A stretch of 64,000 nucleotides of DNA from Sediminihabitans luteus (lineage in GTDB: Bacteria; Actinomycetota; Actinomycetes; Actinomycetales; Cellulomonadaceae), in contig NZ_PGFE01000002.1 in the NCBI RefSeq assembly GCF_002797595.1, positions 540,337 to 604,336 on the forward strand. The letters run 5' to 3'. The position numbers and the translations under genes are program-made. Under the pieces are notes generated by a model. It was not told where the DNA came from. It did not search any database and saw only the letters and a list, made by a program, of their open reading frames with translations. Of the stretch, positions 53,488 through 62,660 are shown in pieces. Every line of letters begins with the position of its first letter. Within the stretch, counting starts at the first letter, position 1.

Positions 53488-56400
53488 TCACAGGCTCGAG
53501 TAGGCCACGACGCCGCGGTGCAGGGCGTCGATGGCCTTGCGGGCGGTGCTGCGGGTGCGGGCGTCGGGGGCGGCCTTGGCGAGCTGGTCGAGGACGTCGA
53601 TGACCTGCTTGCACCAGCGCACGAAGTCCCCGGCGGCGAGCTCGGAGCCGCGCAGGACGTGGTCCAGGGAGCGGCCGGTGGCCCACCGGTGCACGGCGCT
53701 GACGAGCCCGAGGTCGGGCTGGGCGGTCGGGTCGAGGCGGTGCGCGACCTCGAGGTCCTCGACGTCGGACCACACGCGCACGGTCTGGTCGAGGGCGCGG
53801 GCGAGGGGGCCGTGCGGTCCGCCGGGCACGTGCGGGTCGCTCGGGTCGTCGCGGCGTGCGGAGTACACGATGGTCGACACCGCGGCGGCCAGGCCTGCGG
53901 GGTCGAGCTCGTCCCATGCGCCGCGGCGCAGGCACTCGGCGAGCAGCAGGTCGTTCTCGGCGTACAGCCGGCGCAGCCAGCGCCCGTCGTCGCTCACGCG
54001 CAGGGCGCCCTGGCTCTGAAGTTCGGGACTCTGCAGCGCGGGGCTCTGCAGCTCGGGGTCGTGCAGCCCGGGCGTGCTGGCGGGTTCCCGCTCGAGGTAG
54101 TGCAGGGTCTCGAGCACGTCGCAGATGCGGTCGAAGGTGCGTGCGATCGACCCGGTGCGTCCTTCGACGCGGCGCACGATCGCGGCGTGCTCGGCGGACA
54201 GCTTGGTCCAGCGTTCGGCCCAGCGGGCGTGGTCCTCGCGCTCGGGGCACTGGTGGCAGGGGTGCTCGCGCAGCGCGGTGCGCAGGCGGGCGAGCTCGCG
54301 GTCGTCGTGCGCGGACGAGCGCTGGGTGCGTCGTCGGGACGTGCCCGCACGGCCGGCGTCACGTTCGCGGGTGTCGTGCGCGTCGTGCACGGCCTCGCGC
54401 AGGGTGCCCGCGAGCCCGGCGCGCTCGCGGGGGGTGCGGGGGTTGAAGCGGGCGGGGATCCGCACCCGGGTGAGGGTCTCGATGCCGGCGGGGGCGTCGG
54501 CGACGGTCAGCTTCTTGACCTGCGCGTCGGTGGTCAGGACGGTGGGGCGGGGGCCGTCGAAGCCGCCGTCGCCGGTGGCCAGGACGAGCACGTGCCCGGC
54601 GCGCCGGCCGGTGGGGACCTCGACGACGTCGCCGGGGCGCAGCGCGTCGAACGCGGCGACGGTCTCGGCGCGGCGGGCCTTGTGCGCGGTGCGCGACAGG
54701 TCCTTCTCGCGTGCGCCGATCGCCTGGCGCAGGCGCGCGTACCCGGCGAAGTCGCCGCGGTCGCAGCGCATGGCCTGCGCGTACCCGTCGAGGGCCTCGG
54801 CGTGCGCCTGCGCCTGCTTGGCGAGCCCGACGACGCCGCGGTCGGCCTGGAACTGGGCGAACGACGTCTCGAGGACGTCGCGGGCGCGGTCGCGTCCGAC
54901 CTGCTCGACGAGGTTCACGGCCATGTTGTAGGTGGGGGCGAAGCTCGACCGCAGCGGGTACAGGCGCTTGGAAGCGAGGCCCGCGAGCGCGACGGGGTCG
55001 AGGCCGGGCTGCTCGACGACGACCGCGTGCCCCTCGACGTCGATGCCGCGCCGCCCGGCCCGGCCCGTGAGCTGGGTGTACTCCCCGGGGGTGAGGTCGA
55101 CGTGCGTGGTGCCGTTCCACTTGACGAGCTTCTCGAGCACGACGGACCGGGCGGGCATGTTGATGCCGAGCGCGAGGGTCTCGGTCGCGAACACGACCTT
55201 GACCAGGCCGCGGGAGAACAGGTCCTCGACGGTCTCCTTGAAGATGGGCAGCATGCCGGCGTGGTGCGCGGCGACGCCGCGTTCGAGGGCGTTCGCCCAC
55301 GTCGAGAACCCGAGCACGTCGAGGTCCTCGGGCGGCAGGGTCGCCGCGCGCGCGTCGACCGCGGCCCGGATCTCGGCCTGCTCGGCGGGGCTGGTCAGGC
55401 GTAGGCCCGCGGTCAGGCACTGCGTGACGGCGCCCTCGCACCCGGCGCGGGAGAAGATGAAGTAGATCGCGGGCAGCAGGCGTGCCTCGGCGAGGGTGTC
55501 GACCACGGCCCAGCGCAGCGGTGCGCGACGGCCCAGGCTCTCGCCGCGGGGTCCGCGGGACGGGGGTCCGCCGCGCCCGCGCCGTGGCCCGCCGCGGCGC
55601 CTGTCGTACCCGCCACGGCCCCCGCGCTGGTCGCGGCTGTCGGGGCGCGCGCTGCGCAGGGCGTCGAGCAGGTCGGGGCTGATGGGCGGGTTCGTGCCGG
55701 GATCGGTCGGGTCGACGTCGTGCGCGTACAGGTCGAGCAGGCGGGGCGCACCGCGCGGCTCGGCGGGCGCGGCCGCGACGTGCTGGCCCAGCGGCACGGG
55801 CCGGTGCTCGGAGACCACGACCGCGGTGTCGCCGCGCACCATCGCGAGCCAGTCGCCGAACTCCTCGGCGTTGGACACGGTCGCGGACAACGACACGAGC
55901 TGCACGTCGTCCGGCAGGTGGATGATGACCTCCTCCCACACGGGCCCGCGGAACCGGTCCGCGAGGTAGTGCACCTCGTCCATGACGACGTACCCGAGCC
56001 CGTCGAGGGCGCTCGAGCCCGCGTACAGCATGTTGCGCAGCACCTCGGTGGTCATCACGACCACGGGCGCGTCGGAGTTGACCGACGAGTCGCCCGTGAG
56101 CAGGCCGACGTCGTCGGGCCCGTACCGGCGCACGAGGTCGGCGTACTTCTGGTTCGACAGGGCCTTGATGGGGGTCGTGTAGAACGCCTTGCGGCCCGCG
56201 CCGAGCGCCAGGTGGACGGCGAACTCCCCGACGATGGTCTTGCCGGCGCCGGTGGGGGCGGCCACGAGCACCCCCCGCCCGGCCTCGAGCGCCTCGCAGG
56301 CGTCCACCTGGAACGCGTCGAGCTCGAACCCGACGAGGCGGCGGAACGCCCCGAGCTCGCTCGCCTCGGCGCGGGCGCGGGCCTGCGCGGCGGCGTACCG

Positions 56401-56556
56401 CTGCGCGGGCGAGAGGTCAACCTCGGCCGTGCCGCCGGCCGTGCCGCTGGGTGTGCCGCCGGTCCTGTTGCTTGTCGTGCCGGTCCGGGTGCCGGTGCCG
56501 GCGGGGGTCTTCCGGGTCGTGCTGCCGTCACCGGTCGTGGTGCGCTCGCGTGCCAT
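53488..56556 (-). CDS. helY: Ski2/Mtr4-type helicase HelY
   Basis: 1,022-residue DExH helicase of the Ski2-like group found throughout actinobacteria. After a Thr/Gly/Arg-rich start (residues 1-45): Walker A APTGAGKTIVGEFAV (near residue 83), DEVHYLADRFRGPVWEEV, SLSATVSNAEEFGDW, GLVKVVFATETLALGINMP and QLTGRAGRRGID, then a long carboxy part ending in a DSHCT-type domain (VSAVHRWATGRSLDHVLRG). An Arg/Gly-rich insert (RGGYDRRRGGPRRGRGGPPS, near residue 300) is likely RNA-binding. Its place near tatA-tatC copies the mycobacterial locus. Confidence 0.95.
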   Translation of the reverse strand: MARERTTTGDGSTTRKTPAGTGTRTGTTSNRTGGTPSGTAGGTAEVDLSPAQRYAAAQARARAEASELGAFRRLVGFELDAFQVDACEALEAGRGVLVAAPTGAGKTIVGEFAVHLALGAGRKAFYTTPIKALSNQKYADLVRRYGPDDVGLLTGDSSVNSDAPVVVMTTEVLRNMLYAGSSALDGLGYVVMDEVHYLADRFRGPVWEEVIIHLPDDVQLVSLSATVSNAEEFGDWLAMVRGDTAVVVSEHRPVPLGQHVAAAPAEPRGAPRLLDLYAHDVDPTDPGTNPPISPDLLDALRSARPDSRDQRGGRGGYDRRRGGPRRGRGGPPSRGPRGESLGRRAPLRWAVVDTLAEARLLPAIYFIFSRAGCEGAVTQCLTAGLRLTSPAEQAEIRAAVDARAATLPPEDLDVLGFSTWANALERGVAAHHAGMLPIFKETVEDLFSRGLVKVVFATETLALGINMPARSVVLEKLVKWNGTTHVDLTPGEYTQLTGRAGRRGIDVEGHAVVVEQPGLDPVALAGLASKRLYPLRSSFAPTYNMAVNLVEQVGRDRARDVLETSFAQFQADRGVVGLAKQAQAHAEALDGYAQAMRCDRGDFAGYARLRQAIGAREKDLSRTAHKARRAETVAAFDALRPGDVVEVPTGRRAGHVLVLATGDGGFDGPRPTVLTTDAQVKKLTVADAPAGIETLTRVRIPARFNPRTPRERAGLAGTLREAVHDAHDTRERDAGRAGTSRRRTQRSSAHDDRELARLRTALREHPCHQCPEREDHARWAERWTKLSAEHAAIVRRVEGRTGSIARTFDRICDVLETLHYLEREPASTPGLHDPELQSPALQSPELQSQGALRVSDDGRWLRRLYAENDLLLAECLRRGAWDELDPAGLAAAVSTIVYSARRDDPSDPHVPGGPHGPLARALDQTVRVWSDVEDLEVAHRLDPTAQPDLGLVSAVHRWATGRSLDHVLRGSELAAGDFVRWCKQVIDVLDQLAKAAPDARTRSTARKAIDALHRGVVAYSSL

Positions 56557-56632
56557 GCGCCCAGCGTACGGCCGTGCGGGGGGCCCGCCGTGGGAGCGCC
56601 GCGCACCCGGGGGCGTGCACGTCGGGCGCGCG

Positions 56633-57550
56633 TCAGGCGAGCAGGTGCAGCGCCCCGGGGACGACCTCGACGCGCACCGGCAGGGGGCCGAGGCGCTCGC
56701 CGTCGGCGAACGCGTGCGGAGGCGGCGCCCCGGCGTGCGTCGCCTCGAGCGTGATCGCGCGGGTGCGGAACGTGTGCACGCCGCGCACCCGCAGGTGGGT
56801 GCCCCGGTACATGCCGGGGAAGATCGTCACGACGCGGGCGCGGGAGAACGGGGCGGCGAGCACGACGTCGAGCCACCCGTCGTCGAACGCGGCAGTGGGG
56901 GCGATGCGGATCCCGCCGCCGATCGCGGGACCGTTCGCGACCGCGACGAGCGTCCCGGGCGCGTCCCAGGTGCGTTCGTCGGACACGATCCGGTACCCGT
57001 AGGGCCGGAACCGGGCGAGCTCGAGCGCGACGGCGCGCACGTACCGGGCGCGCCCGCGCGGCCAGGTGAGCGTGTTGGCGCGGGCGTTGACGGCCGCGTC
57101 GAGGCCGGCCGAGAGCACCCCGACGAACCAGCGGTCCCCCGTGGCGGTGCGCGCCAGGCCCGCGTCGAGGGGTCGGGTGCGCCCGTGCGCGAGCGCGTCC
57201 AGGAGGGTCGCGACGGCGGCGGGCACGTCGCGCACGGGCAGCGCGAGCTCGCGCGCGGCGTCGTTGCCCGTGCCGGTGGCGACCAGGCCCAGCGGGACGT
57301 CGGTCCCGGCGACCGCGTTCGCGCCCAGGTGGACCATCCCGTCGCCGCCGACGACGACGAGCGCGTCGATCGTGTGTGCGTGCACGGCCGCGCGGGCGGC
57401 GTCGAGCGCGGTCGCGGCGTCCGCGGCGGACAGGTCGACGACGGCGTGCCCGGCCGCGCGCAGGATGGTGGCCGTGCGTTGCCCGGCTGCGCGCCCGCGC
57501 CCGCGGCCGGCCGTCGGGTTGACGACCAGCCCGAGGGTGCGCGCGCTCAC
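56633..57550 (-). CDS. Diacylglycerol kinase-family lipid kinase
   Basis: 305-residue soluble kinase of the DagK/YegS group. Family marks are LVVNPTAGRGRGR (near residue 8), VVGGDGMVHLGANAVAG (the GGDGT-like nucleotide loop, here GGDGM), LGLVATGTGNDAARELALP and WLDVVLAAPFSRARVV. It would phosphorylate diacylglycerol, sphingoid or phosphatidylinositol-type lipids; the target is unresolved. The GTG overlaps the tatC stop by four bases. Confidence 0.92.
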   Translation of the reverse strand: MSARTLGLVVNPTAGRGRGRAAGQRTATILRAAGHAVVDLSAADAATALDAARAAVHAHTIDALVVVGGDGMVHLGANAVAGTDVPLGLVATGTGNDAARELALPVRDVPAAVATLLDALAHGRTRPLDAGLARTATGDRWFVGVLSAGLDAAVNARANTLTWPRGRARYVRAVALELARFRPYGYRIVSDERTWDAPGTLVAVANGPAIGGGIRIAPTAAFDDGWLDVVLAAPFSRARVVTIFPGMYRGTHLRVRGVHTFRTRAITLEATHAGAPPPHAFADGERLGPLPVRVEVVPGALHLLA

Positions 57551-58335
57551 GTGGCAGGCACGTCGTGCTCGACCGGCGCGCGCCGGCGGGCGCGCCGGTC
57601 GTGCAGCAGGCACACCCCGACCGCGACGAAGTACAGGGCGACCACGGGCAGCGCGACCAGGAACATGCTCAGCACGTCGGGCGTGGGGGTCATGACCGCG
57701 GCGAACACGAACCCGAACAGCACGCCCCAGCGCCAGCCCGCGAGCCACGTACCGCCCGGCACGACGCCGAGGAACGTCAGCGCGACCATGATCAGCGGCA
57801 CGAGGCACACCAGGCCGAACGCGAGGACGAACCGCATCACGAACCCCAGGTAGGCGCCCGCGTCGACGAGGTTCGCCGACCCGTCCGGGACGAACTCGTT
57901 GAGGATCCCCACGGTGCGGGGCAGCGCGAGCCACGCCGCGGCCGCACCGAGCAGGAACAGCGGCACCCCGGAGCCGATGAACACGATCGCGTACCGGCGT
58001 TCGGCGCTGCGCAGCCCGGGGGTGATGAACGCCCACACCTGGTACAGCCACCACGGGCTCGACACGATGACGCCGAGGAACAGCGACACCTTGACCTTCA
58101 TGTCGACCGCGGTCACCACGCCCGAGAAGTTCAGGGTCGCGAGGATGCCGCGCTCGGCCGAGACGTCCGCGAGCGGCTGCTGCAGCGCCTCGAAGATCGG
58201 CTCGTACAGGATCCAGCCGACGACGGCACCCACGACCACGCCGATCGCGGCCAGGAACACCCGGTGGCGCGCCTCGACCAGGTGGGACCGCAGGGGCATG
58301 CGCCCCTCAGGGTTGGCGCGCCGCGCGCGCGACAC
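57547..58335 (-). CDS. tatC: Sec-independent translocase subunit TatC
   Basis: 262-residue six-helix membrane protein that binds twin-arginine signal peptides. It starts MSRARRANPEGRMPLRSHLVEAR (first 20 shown by MSRARRANPEGRMPLRSHLV) with the conserved MPLxxHLxEAR; the first loop and helix (FITPGLRSAERRYAI) and FVMRFVLAFGLVCLVPL match TatC. ATG at 58335 is five bases after the tatA stop. Exported substrates in this window are not obviously twin-arginine. Confidence 0.96.
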   Translation of the reverse strand: MSRARRANPEGRMPLRSHLVEARHRVFLAAIGVVVGAVVGWILYEPIFEALQQPLADVSAERGILATLNFSGVVTAVDMKVKVSLFLGVIVSSPWWLYQVWAFITPGLRSAERRYAIVFIGSGVPLFLLGAAAAWLALPRTVGILNEFVPDGSANLVDAGAYLGFVMRFVLAFGLVCLVPLIMVALTFLGVVPGGTWLAGWRWGVLFGFVFAAVMTPTPDVLSMFLVALPVVALYFVAVGVCLLHDRRARRRAPVEHDVPAT

Positions 58336-58340
58336 CGCCG

Positions 58341-58748
58341 TCAGGCCTTCGCGTCGCCGTCGTCGGTGCCGGGGCGGGCGGACGTCGTCGACTCAGCCGG
58401 CGCGCTCGCGGCCGGGGAGGCGTCGGGCAGACCCGCCGCCGTGCCTGGCACGAGCGGCGCCGCGGGAACCCCCGCTCCTGGCGTGCCGTGCGCCGTCGTG
58501 CCCCCCGGGGTTCCGGTGGCGCCCGTCGTGGTGGCGCCCGTCGTGGTGTCGGACGGCGCCGGGCCGGCCGCGGGGGTCGTGGGGGTCGCGGGCTTGTCGT
58601 CGCCGCGCAGGTCCGTGACCTCCTTCTTGAAGATCTTCAGCGACTGGCCGACGCTGCGCGCGAGGTCCGGCAGCCGCTTGGACCCGAAGAGCAGGACGAT
58701 GATCAGGATCAGGATCAGGATCGTCGCGGGATGGCTCAGGATCTTCAC
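58341..58748 (-). CDS. tatA: Sec-independent translocase subunit TatA
   Basis: 135 residues: one membrane helix ([20 protein letters not shown]), the amphipathic helix [18 protein letters not shown], and an unusually long Pro/Ala/Thr-rich tail of about 75 residues. The GTG at 58748 gives [11 protein letters not shown] short repeat (TTTGATTTGATGT) sits in the tail. Forms the pore with TatC, its downstream neighbour. Confidence 0.95.
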   Translation of the reverse strand: MKILSHPATILILILIIVLLFGSKRLPDLARSVGQSLKIFKKEVTDLRGDDKPATPTTPAAGPAPSDTTTGATTTGATGTPGGTTAHGTPGAGVPAAPLVPGTAAGLPDASPAASAPAESTTSARPGTDDGDAKA

Positions 58749-58965
58749 GGTTCCCACTTCCAGACGGTGTCGCGGTGACGGTGCACCAGCGGTGCACGAC
58801 GAGGTCGTTCGATGTCGGGCCCAGCGAACGTTCACGCTTCGACGCTTCACTGATCGTCGACGTTCACTGATGTCGCAGCGCGGCACGCTCGGCGCCGCTC
58901 CCCCACATCGTAGGACATGCCGCCGCACGTCAGGCCCGGTTCACGGGCATGGTGCGCAGGCCCGC

Positions 58966-59334
58966 TCACAGCTCGTCGCGCAGCCACCGCTCCTGCACCG
59001 CACGGTCGCGGCGGGCCCGCGCGGCACGCCGACCCGCCCGGTGCGCGGCGTACCGGGCCCGGGCGGCGTCCGACTCGGCCCGCACCACCCGCGGGTCGTC
59101 GAACACGCGCGCCGCAGGCCCCCCGGCCCGCTCGCGGGCGTCCTCGAGCTCCGCGGCGACGTCCGCGACACGGTCCACCACGCCCGACGCGTCCGCGATC
59201 GCCCCCTGCAACCGGCGGGCGCGGTGCAGCGTGTCGCCCACGACCACGGACAGCACCGCGCACGCGAGCACCACCAGCTGCGCCCACACCAGCCACCACG
59301 TCGCGGCGTCCAGGCCGCCCAGGACCCCGGTCAC
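58966..59334 (-). CDS. Membrane-anchored coiled-coil protein
   Basis: 122-residue unrecognised protein with one amino-terminal membrane helix (WWLVWAQLVVLACAVLSVVV, residues about 12-31) and a long charged alpha-helix ([38 protein letters not shown]) on the cytoplasmic side. It sits between pafC and tatA, overlapping the pafC stop by four bases, so it is co-translated. Function unknown; a 217-base gap follows before tatA. Confidence 0.65.
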   Translation of the reverse strand: MTGVLGGLDAATWWLVWAQLVVLACAVLSVVVGDTLHRARRLQGAIADASGVVDRVADVAAELEDARERAGGPAARVFDDPRVVRAESDAARARYAAHRAGRRAARARRDRAVQERWLRDEL

Positions 59335-60299
59335 GGGGTGCCCGCCAGGTGCTCGTACGCGTCCAGGGCGGCGCTCGCGGACGTGACGACGTCCTCGACG
59401 AGCCAGGCCGGCTCGACGCTGCGCACGTGCCGGGCCTGCTCGAGCAGCAGGTGCCGCAGCCACACGGGGTTGGTCACGCGCAAGGTGACCTCGAACCCGC
59501 CGTCGACGTCGTGGACGGACTCGACGGGCACCTGCTCGGCGACCCACCGGGCGGGCGAGGCGAACCCGATGGTGGCCAGGGGCGCGTCGGCGTGCGGGGC
59601 GTACCCGGGGTCGTCGACGTCGAGCGTGATGCCGTGGTCCTGCGCGGGGGCGTCGAGGGTCTGCGCCGACAGGATGCGGTCGAGGCGGAACGTGCGCCGC
59701 CCCTGCGCGCGGTGGCACCACGCGAGCAGGTATGCGTGCTCGTCCTGCGTGTGCAGCAGCACGGGGTCGATCTCGCGGTCGGTGACGACGTCCGCGGCGG
59801 TCACGTACCGGATGCGCAGCCGGCGGCGGTCCGTGAGGGCGCGGGTGACGGTCTGCACGACCTGCGGGTCTCCGGGTGGTGCGAGGCGCACGTCCAGGGC
59901 GGAGGCGGCCTCGCCGGTGGCCTCGGTCAGCTTCGCCAGGACGGAGTCGACGACGCGCACCCGCTCGTCGTCGGGTGCCAGGACGCCGCGCATGGCGCGC
60001 AGGGACGCGACGAGCGCGACCGCCTCGCGGGTGCCCAGGCGCAGGGGGCGGGTCAGGCCGCGCGACTGCGTCAGGCGCACCACGCCCCGCTCGAGCGAGG
60101 ACGCGTCGAAGTCGATCAGGTCGTCGGGCCAGTACCCGGGGGTGCCGGTCACCCACAGCGCGTCGACGTCCTTGACGATCTGCTCGCTGCTGACGCCGAA
60201 CCGGTCCGCGAGGTCCTCGACCCGGACGGGTCCCGCGTTCTCCAGGAACGCCACGATGCCGAGCAGTCGCACCACCCGGTCGTCGGCCCGCTCAGCCAC
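59331..60299 (-). CDS. pafC: WYL-domain regulator PafC
   Basis: 322-residue transcription factor. A winged helix (RLLGIVAFLENAGPVRVEDLA, split at 20) at the amino end is followed by a WYL domain (RLRIRYVTAADVVTDREIDP, AYLLAWCHRAQGRRTFRLDR) that senses a nucleic-acid ligand in this family. With PafB it forms a heterodimer that activates LexA-independent DNA-damage genes in mycobacteria. GTG preceded by GGGGGAG; overlaps pafB by eight bases. Confidence 0.93.
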   Translation of the reverse strand: MAERADDRVVRLLGIVAFLENAGPVRVEDLADRFGVSSEQIVKDVDALWVTGTPGYWPDDLIDFDASSLERGVVRLTQSRGLTRPLRLGTREAVALVASLRAMRGVLAPDDERVRVVDSVLAKLTEATGEAASALDVRLAPPGDPQVVQTVTRALTDRRRLRIRYVTAADVVTDREIDPVLLHTQDEHAYLLAWCHRAQGRRTFRLDRILSAQTLDAPAQDHGITLDVDDPGYAPHADAPLATIGFASPARWVAEQVPVESVHDVDGGFEVTLRVTNPVWLRHLLLEQARHVRSVEPAWLVEDVVTSASAALDAYEHLAGTP

Positions 60300-61368
60300 G
60301 GCTCCCCCTGTCGTCGTCGTCGTGGGCGTGATCGTCGTCGTGCGCTTCGGTGCGGCCCAGTGCGGCGGCGAGCCGCAGCCGTTCGACGACCGCGTCGCGC
60401 AGGTCCTGCGGTGCGAGGACGAGCACCGCGTCGGCGTACCCGGCGATCTCGTCCGCGAGGGACGTCGTGGAGGTGAACGGCACGTCGACGACGTCGCGGG
60501 CGGACTCGGAGCCCGCCACGGTCGGCTCGGCCACCGTGTGCTCGGCCACGGTCGGCTCGGCGGCCGGGGCGACGGCCGTGCCGCGGGCGCGCAGCGCACC
60601 CGCCCGCTCGGCGAGCACGGCCAGGCGGGCGGTGCGCGGCTCGCCGCCGCGCGTGCCCAGCAGGGCGTCGACGTCCACGTCGTCGGGCAGCGCGTACGCG
60701 CCCGCCGTCCCGATCGCACGGACCCGGCCCACGACCCGCGAGAGCCGGTACGCGCGCGCCGCCCCCCGCTCCCGGTCGAACCCGAGCAGGTACCAGCCGC
60801 CGCCGCGGGCGGCGATCCGCCACGGCTCGACCACGCGCGAGAGCACCTCGCCCGTGGACGCCGCCCGGTACGTGAACGTCACCGCGGTGCGCGACCCGAT
60901 CGCGTCCAGCAGCGGCCCGTACGCCTCGCCCACGGCCCGCACGCGCGGCGCCAGGCCGGCGACGACGTCGCCCGCGGCCTCCGCGACGCCCGCCGAACGG
61001 ATCTTCGTCAGCGCGCGCGAGATGTCGGCGCGCACGTTCTTGTCGGCCCAGAACTGCGCCGCCAACGACAGCACGCCCAGCTCGGCGGGCGTCAGGTCCA
61101 GCTCGCGCAGCGCGTACGCGTCCAGGTCGATCCGGTACCCGACGTCGTCCGCGTGCCCGCCCGAGTCGACCGTCATCACGGGCACGCCGAGCTCGCGCAG
61201 CGCGTCCTTGTCGCGCTCGAACATGCGCTCGAACGCCTCGACCGTGGGTGCGTGCGCGTACCCGTTGACCTTCGAACGGATCTGCTGCTTGGTCATCGAC
61301 GCGCTCGTGTTCACCAACGCGATCACGAGGTTCAGCAGCCGCTCGTGTGCCTGAGATCTGTACGCCAT
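60292..61368 (-). CDS. pafB: WYL-domain regulator PafB
   Basis: 358-residue partner of PafC. Amino-terminal winged helix (RLLNLVIALVNTSASMTKQQ, VEAFERMFERDKDALRELGV) and WYL core (VTFTYRAASTGEVLSRVVEP, WYLLGFDRERGAARAYRLSR). The stretch EPTVAEHTVAEPTVAGSE is an insert with tandem DNA repeats (about 60,515-60,560). The ATG at 61368 is seven bases after a TAGGTT -10. It diverges from the DUF3866 gene over 35 bases. The proteasome genes themselves lie outside the window. Confidence 0.93.
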   Translation of the reverse strand: MAYRSQAHERLLNLVIALVNTSASMTKQQIRSKVNGYAHAPTVEAFERMFERDKDALRELGVPVMTVDSGGHADDVGYRIDLDAYALRELDLTPAELGVLSLAAQFWADKNVRADISRALTKIRSAGVAEAAGDVVAGLAPRVRAVGEAYGPLLDAIGSRTAVTFTYRAASTGEVLSRVVEPWRIAARGGGWYLLGFDRERGAARAYRLSRVVGRVRAIGTAGAYALPDDVDVDALLGTRGGEPRTARLAVLAERAGALRARGTAVAPAAEPTVAEHTVAEPTVAGSESARDVVDVPFTSTTSLADEIAGYADAVLVLAPQDLRDAVVERLRLAAALGRTEAHDDDHAHDDDDRGSRG

Positions 61369-61375
61369 CCCGCTC

Positions 61376-61397
61376 AACCTACAGCGCACGGTAGCCT
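61376..61397. promoter_or_regulatory. Back-to-back leaderless promoters, pafB / DUF3866
   Basis: TAGGTT (61376-61381, - strand), seven bases, pafB ATG; TAGCCT (61392-61397, + strand), six bases, DUF3866 GTG. Their -10 boxes are ten bases apart, so the two polymerases cannot bind together. Confidence 0.6.
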
Positions 61398-61403
61398 TCG
61401 CGG

Positions 61404-62660
61404 GTGATCACGTGGCGAGAAGGATTCGTGGTGTCGCAGGGGCGCACGTGGCAGGGGGCGATCGAGCTGAGGGTCGACCTGTCGCACGACACCTCCGCGC
61501 CACCCCCCGTCGACCCGGCCGTGCGCGCCGAGGTGGATGCCGGAGCGCGCAACGAGGCGACGGCGGCACCGGACGCGGAAGAACCCGCCCGGCTTCCCGC
61601 CCAGGTGCGCGCCCTCGCCTACACCGACCTCGTGGGGACCCCCGCCGTCGGCGACCGCGTGACCCTCAACGTCTCCGCGCTCGCCCGTGGCCTCGGCACC
61701 GGCGGGTACGCGCTCGTCGTCGCCACCCCCGACACGCTGCCCGCCGACCCGCCCCCCGGCCCCGGACACCTCGTCAAGGCCCGCTACACGCCGCTGCAGG
61801 CCCTCGTCCTGGGCGCCGACGAGCAGGAGTCCCCCCACCACGCCGCCCTCGCCGACGCCGACGACCTGCACGGCATGCCCGTCGTCGTCGCCGACCTGCA
61901 CTCCGCGCTGCCCGCCATCGTCGCCGGCGCCCGGCACGCCGCCGCCCGCGCCGGACGCCCCGCCCCCCGGATCGCCTACGTCATGACCGACGGCGGGGCC
62001 CTGCCCGCCGCGTTCTCCCGCACCGTCGCCACCCTGCGCGACGCCGGCTGGATCGAGGCCTGCATCACCACCGGGCAGACCTACGGCGGCGACCACGAGG
62101 CCGTCACCGTCCACACCGGGCTCCTTACCGCACACCTCGTGACCCACGCCGACCTCGCCGTCGTCGCCCAAGGCCCCGGCAACCTCGGCACCGGCACCCG
62201 CTGGGGCTACTCCGGCGTCGCGACCGGAGAAGCCCTCAACGCCGCCGCGACCCTGCGCGGACGCGGCATCGGGTCCCTGCGCGTGTCCGGCGCCGACGCC
62301 CGCGACCGCCACCTCGGCATCTCCCACCACACCCTCACCGCCTACGGGCGCGTCGCCCACCACGGCGCCGACATCCCCGTCCCCCGCGCCACCGCCGACC
62401 TCACGGCGCTCGCGGCCTGGGGCGAGGCGCTCGAGACCCGCGTGCACCGCCAGGCCCACGACCTCGTCACCGCGCACGGACGCCACCGCCTCGTCACGAT
62501 CGACGCCGGCACCGACCTGCTCACCGCCCTGCGCGCGACCCCCGGCGGGCTCTCGACGATGGGACGCGACCTCGACGGCGACCCCGCCGCGTTCGTCGCC
62601 GCGGCCGTCGCGGGAGCCCACGCCGCCGACCTCGCCGGGCCCCCGGTCCCGACCGCATGA
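61404..62660 (+). CDS. DUF3866 family protein
   Basis: 418-residue protein of an actinobacterial family located next to the paf/proteasome region. Recognisable stretches are VSQGRTWQGAIELRV, ALAYTDLVGTPAVGDRVTLN, IAYVMTDGGALPAAFSRTVA and LVTHADLAVVAQGPGNLGTG. No signal peptide or membrane helix. Function unknown. The leaderless GTG and strongly C-ending codons are notable; it overlaps the next gene by four bases. Confidence 0.85.
   Translation: MITWREGFVVSQGRTWQGAIELRVDLSHDTSAPPPVDPAVRAEVDAGARNEATAAPDAEEPARLPAQVRALAYTDLVGTPAVGDRVTLNVSALARGLGTGGYALVVATPDTLPADPPPGPGHLVKARYTPLQALVLGADEQESPHHAALADADDLHGMPVVVADLHSALPAIVAGARHAAARAGRPAPRIAYVMTDGGALPAAFSRTVATLRDAGWIEACITTGQTYGGDHEAVTVHTGLLTAHLVTHADLAVVAQGPGNLGTGTRWGYSGVATGEALNAAATLRGRGIGSLRVSGADARDRHLGISHHTLTAYGRVAHHGADIPVPRATADLTALAAWGEALETRVHRQAHDLVTAHGRHRLVTIDAGTDLLTALRATPGGLSTMGRDLDGDPAAFVAAAVAGAHAADLAGPPVPTA

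Noticed and set aside
57565..61407. 1,280-codon + strand frame across tatC-pafB
   Set aside because: Shadow of several well-identified - strand genes; composition is low-complexity Arg/His/Pro.
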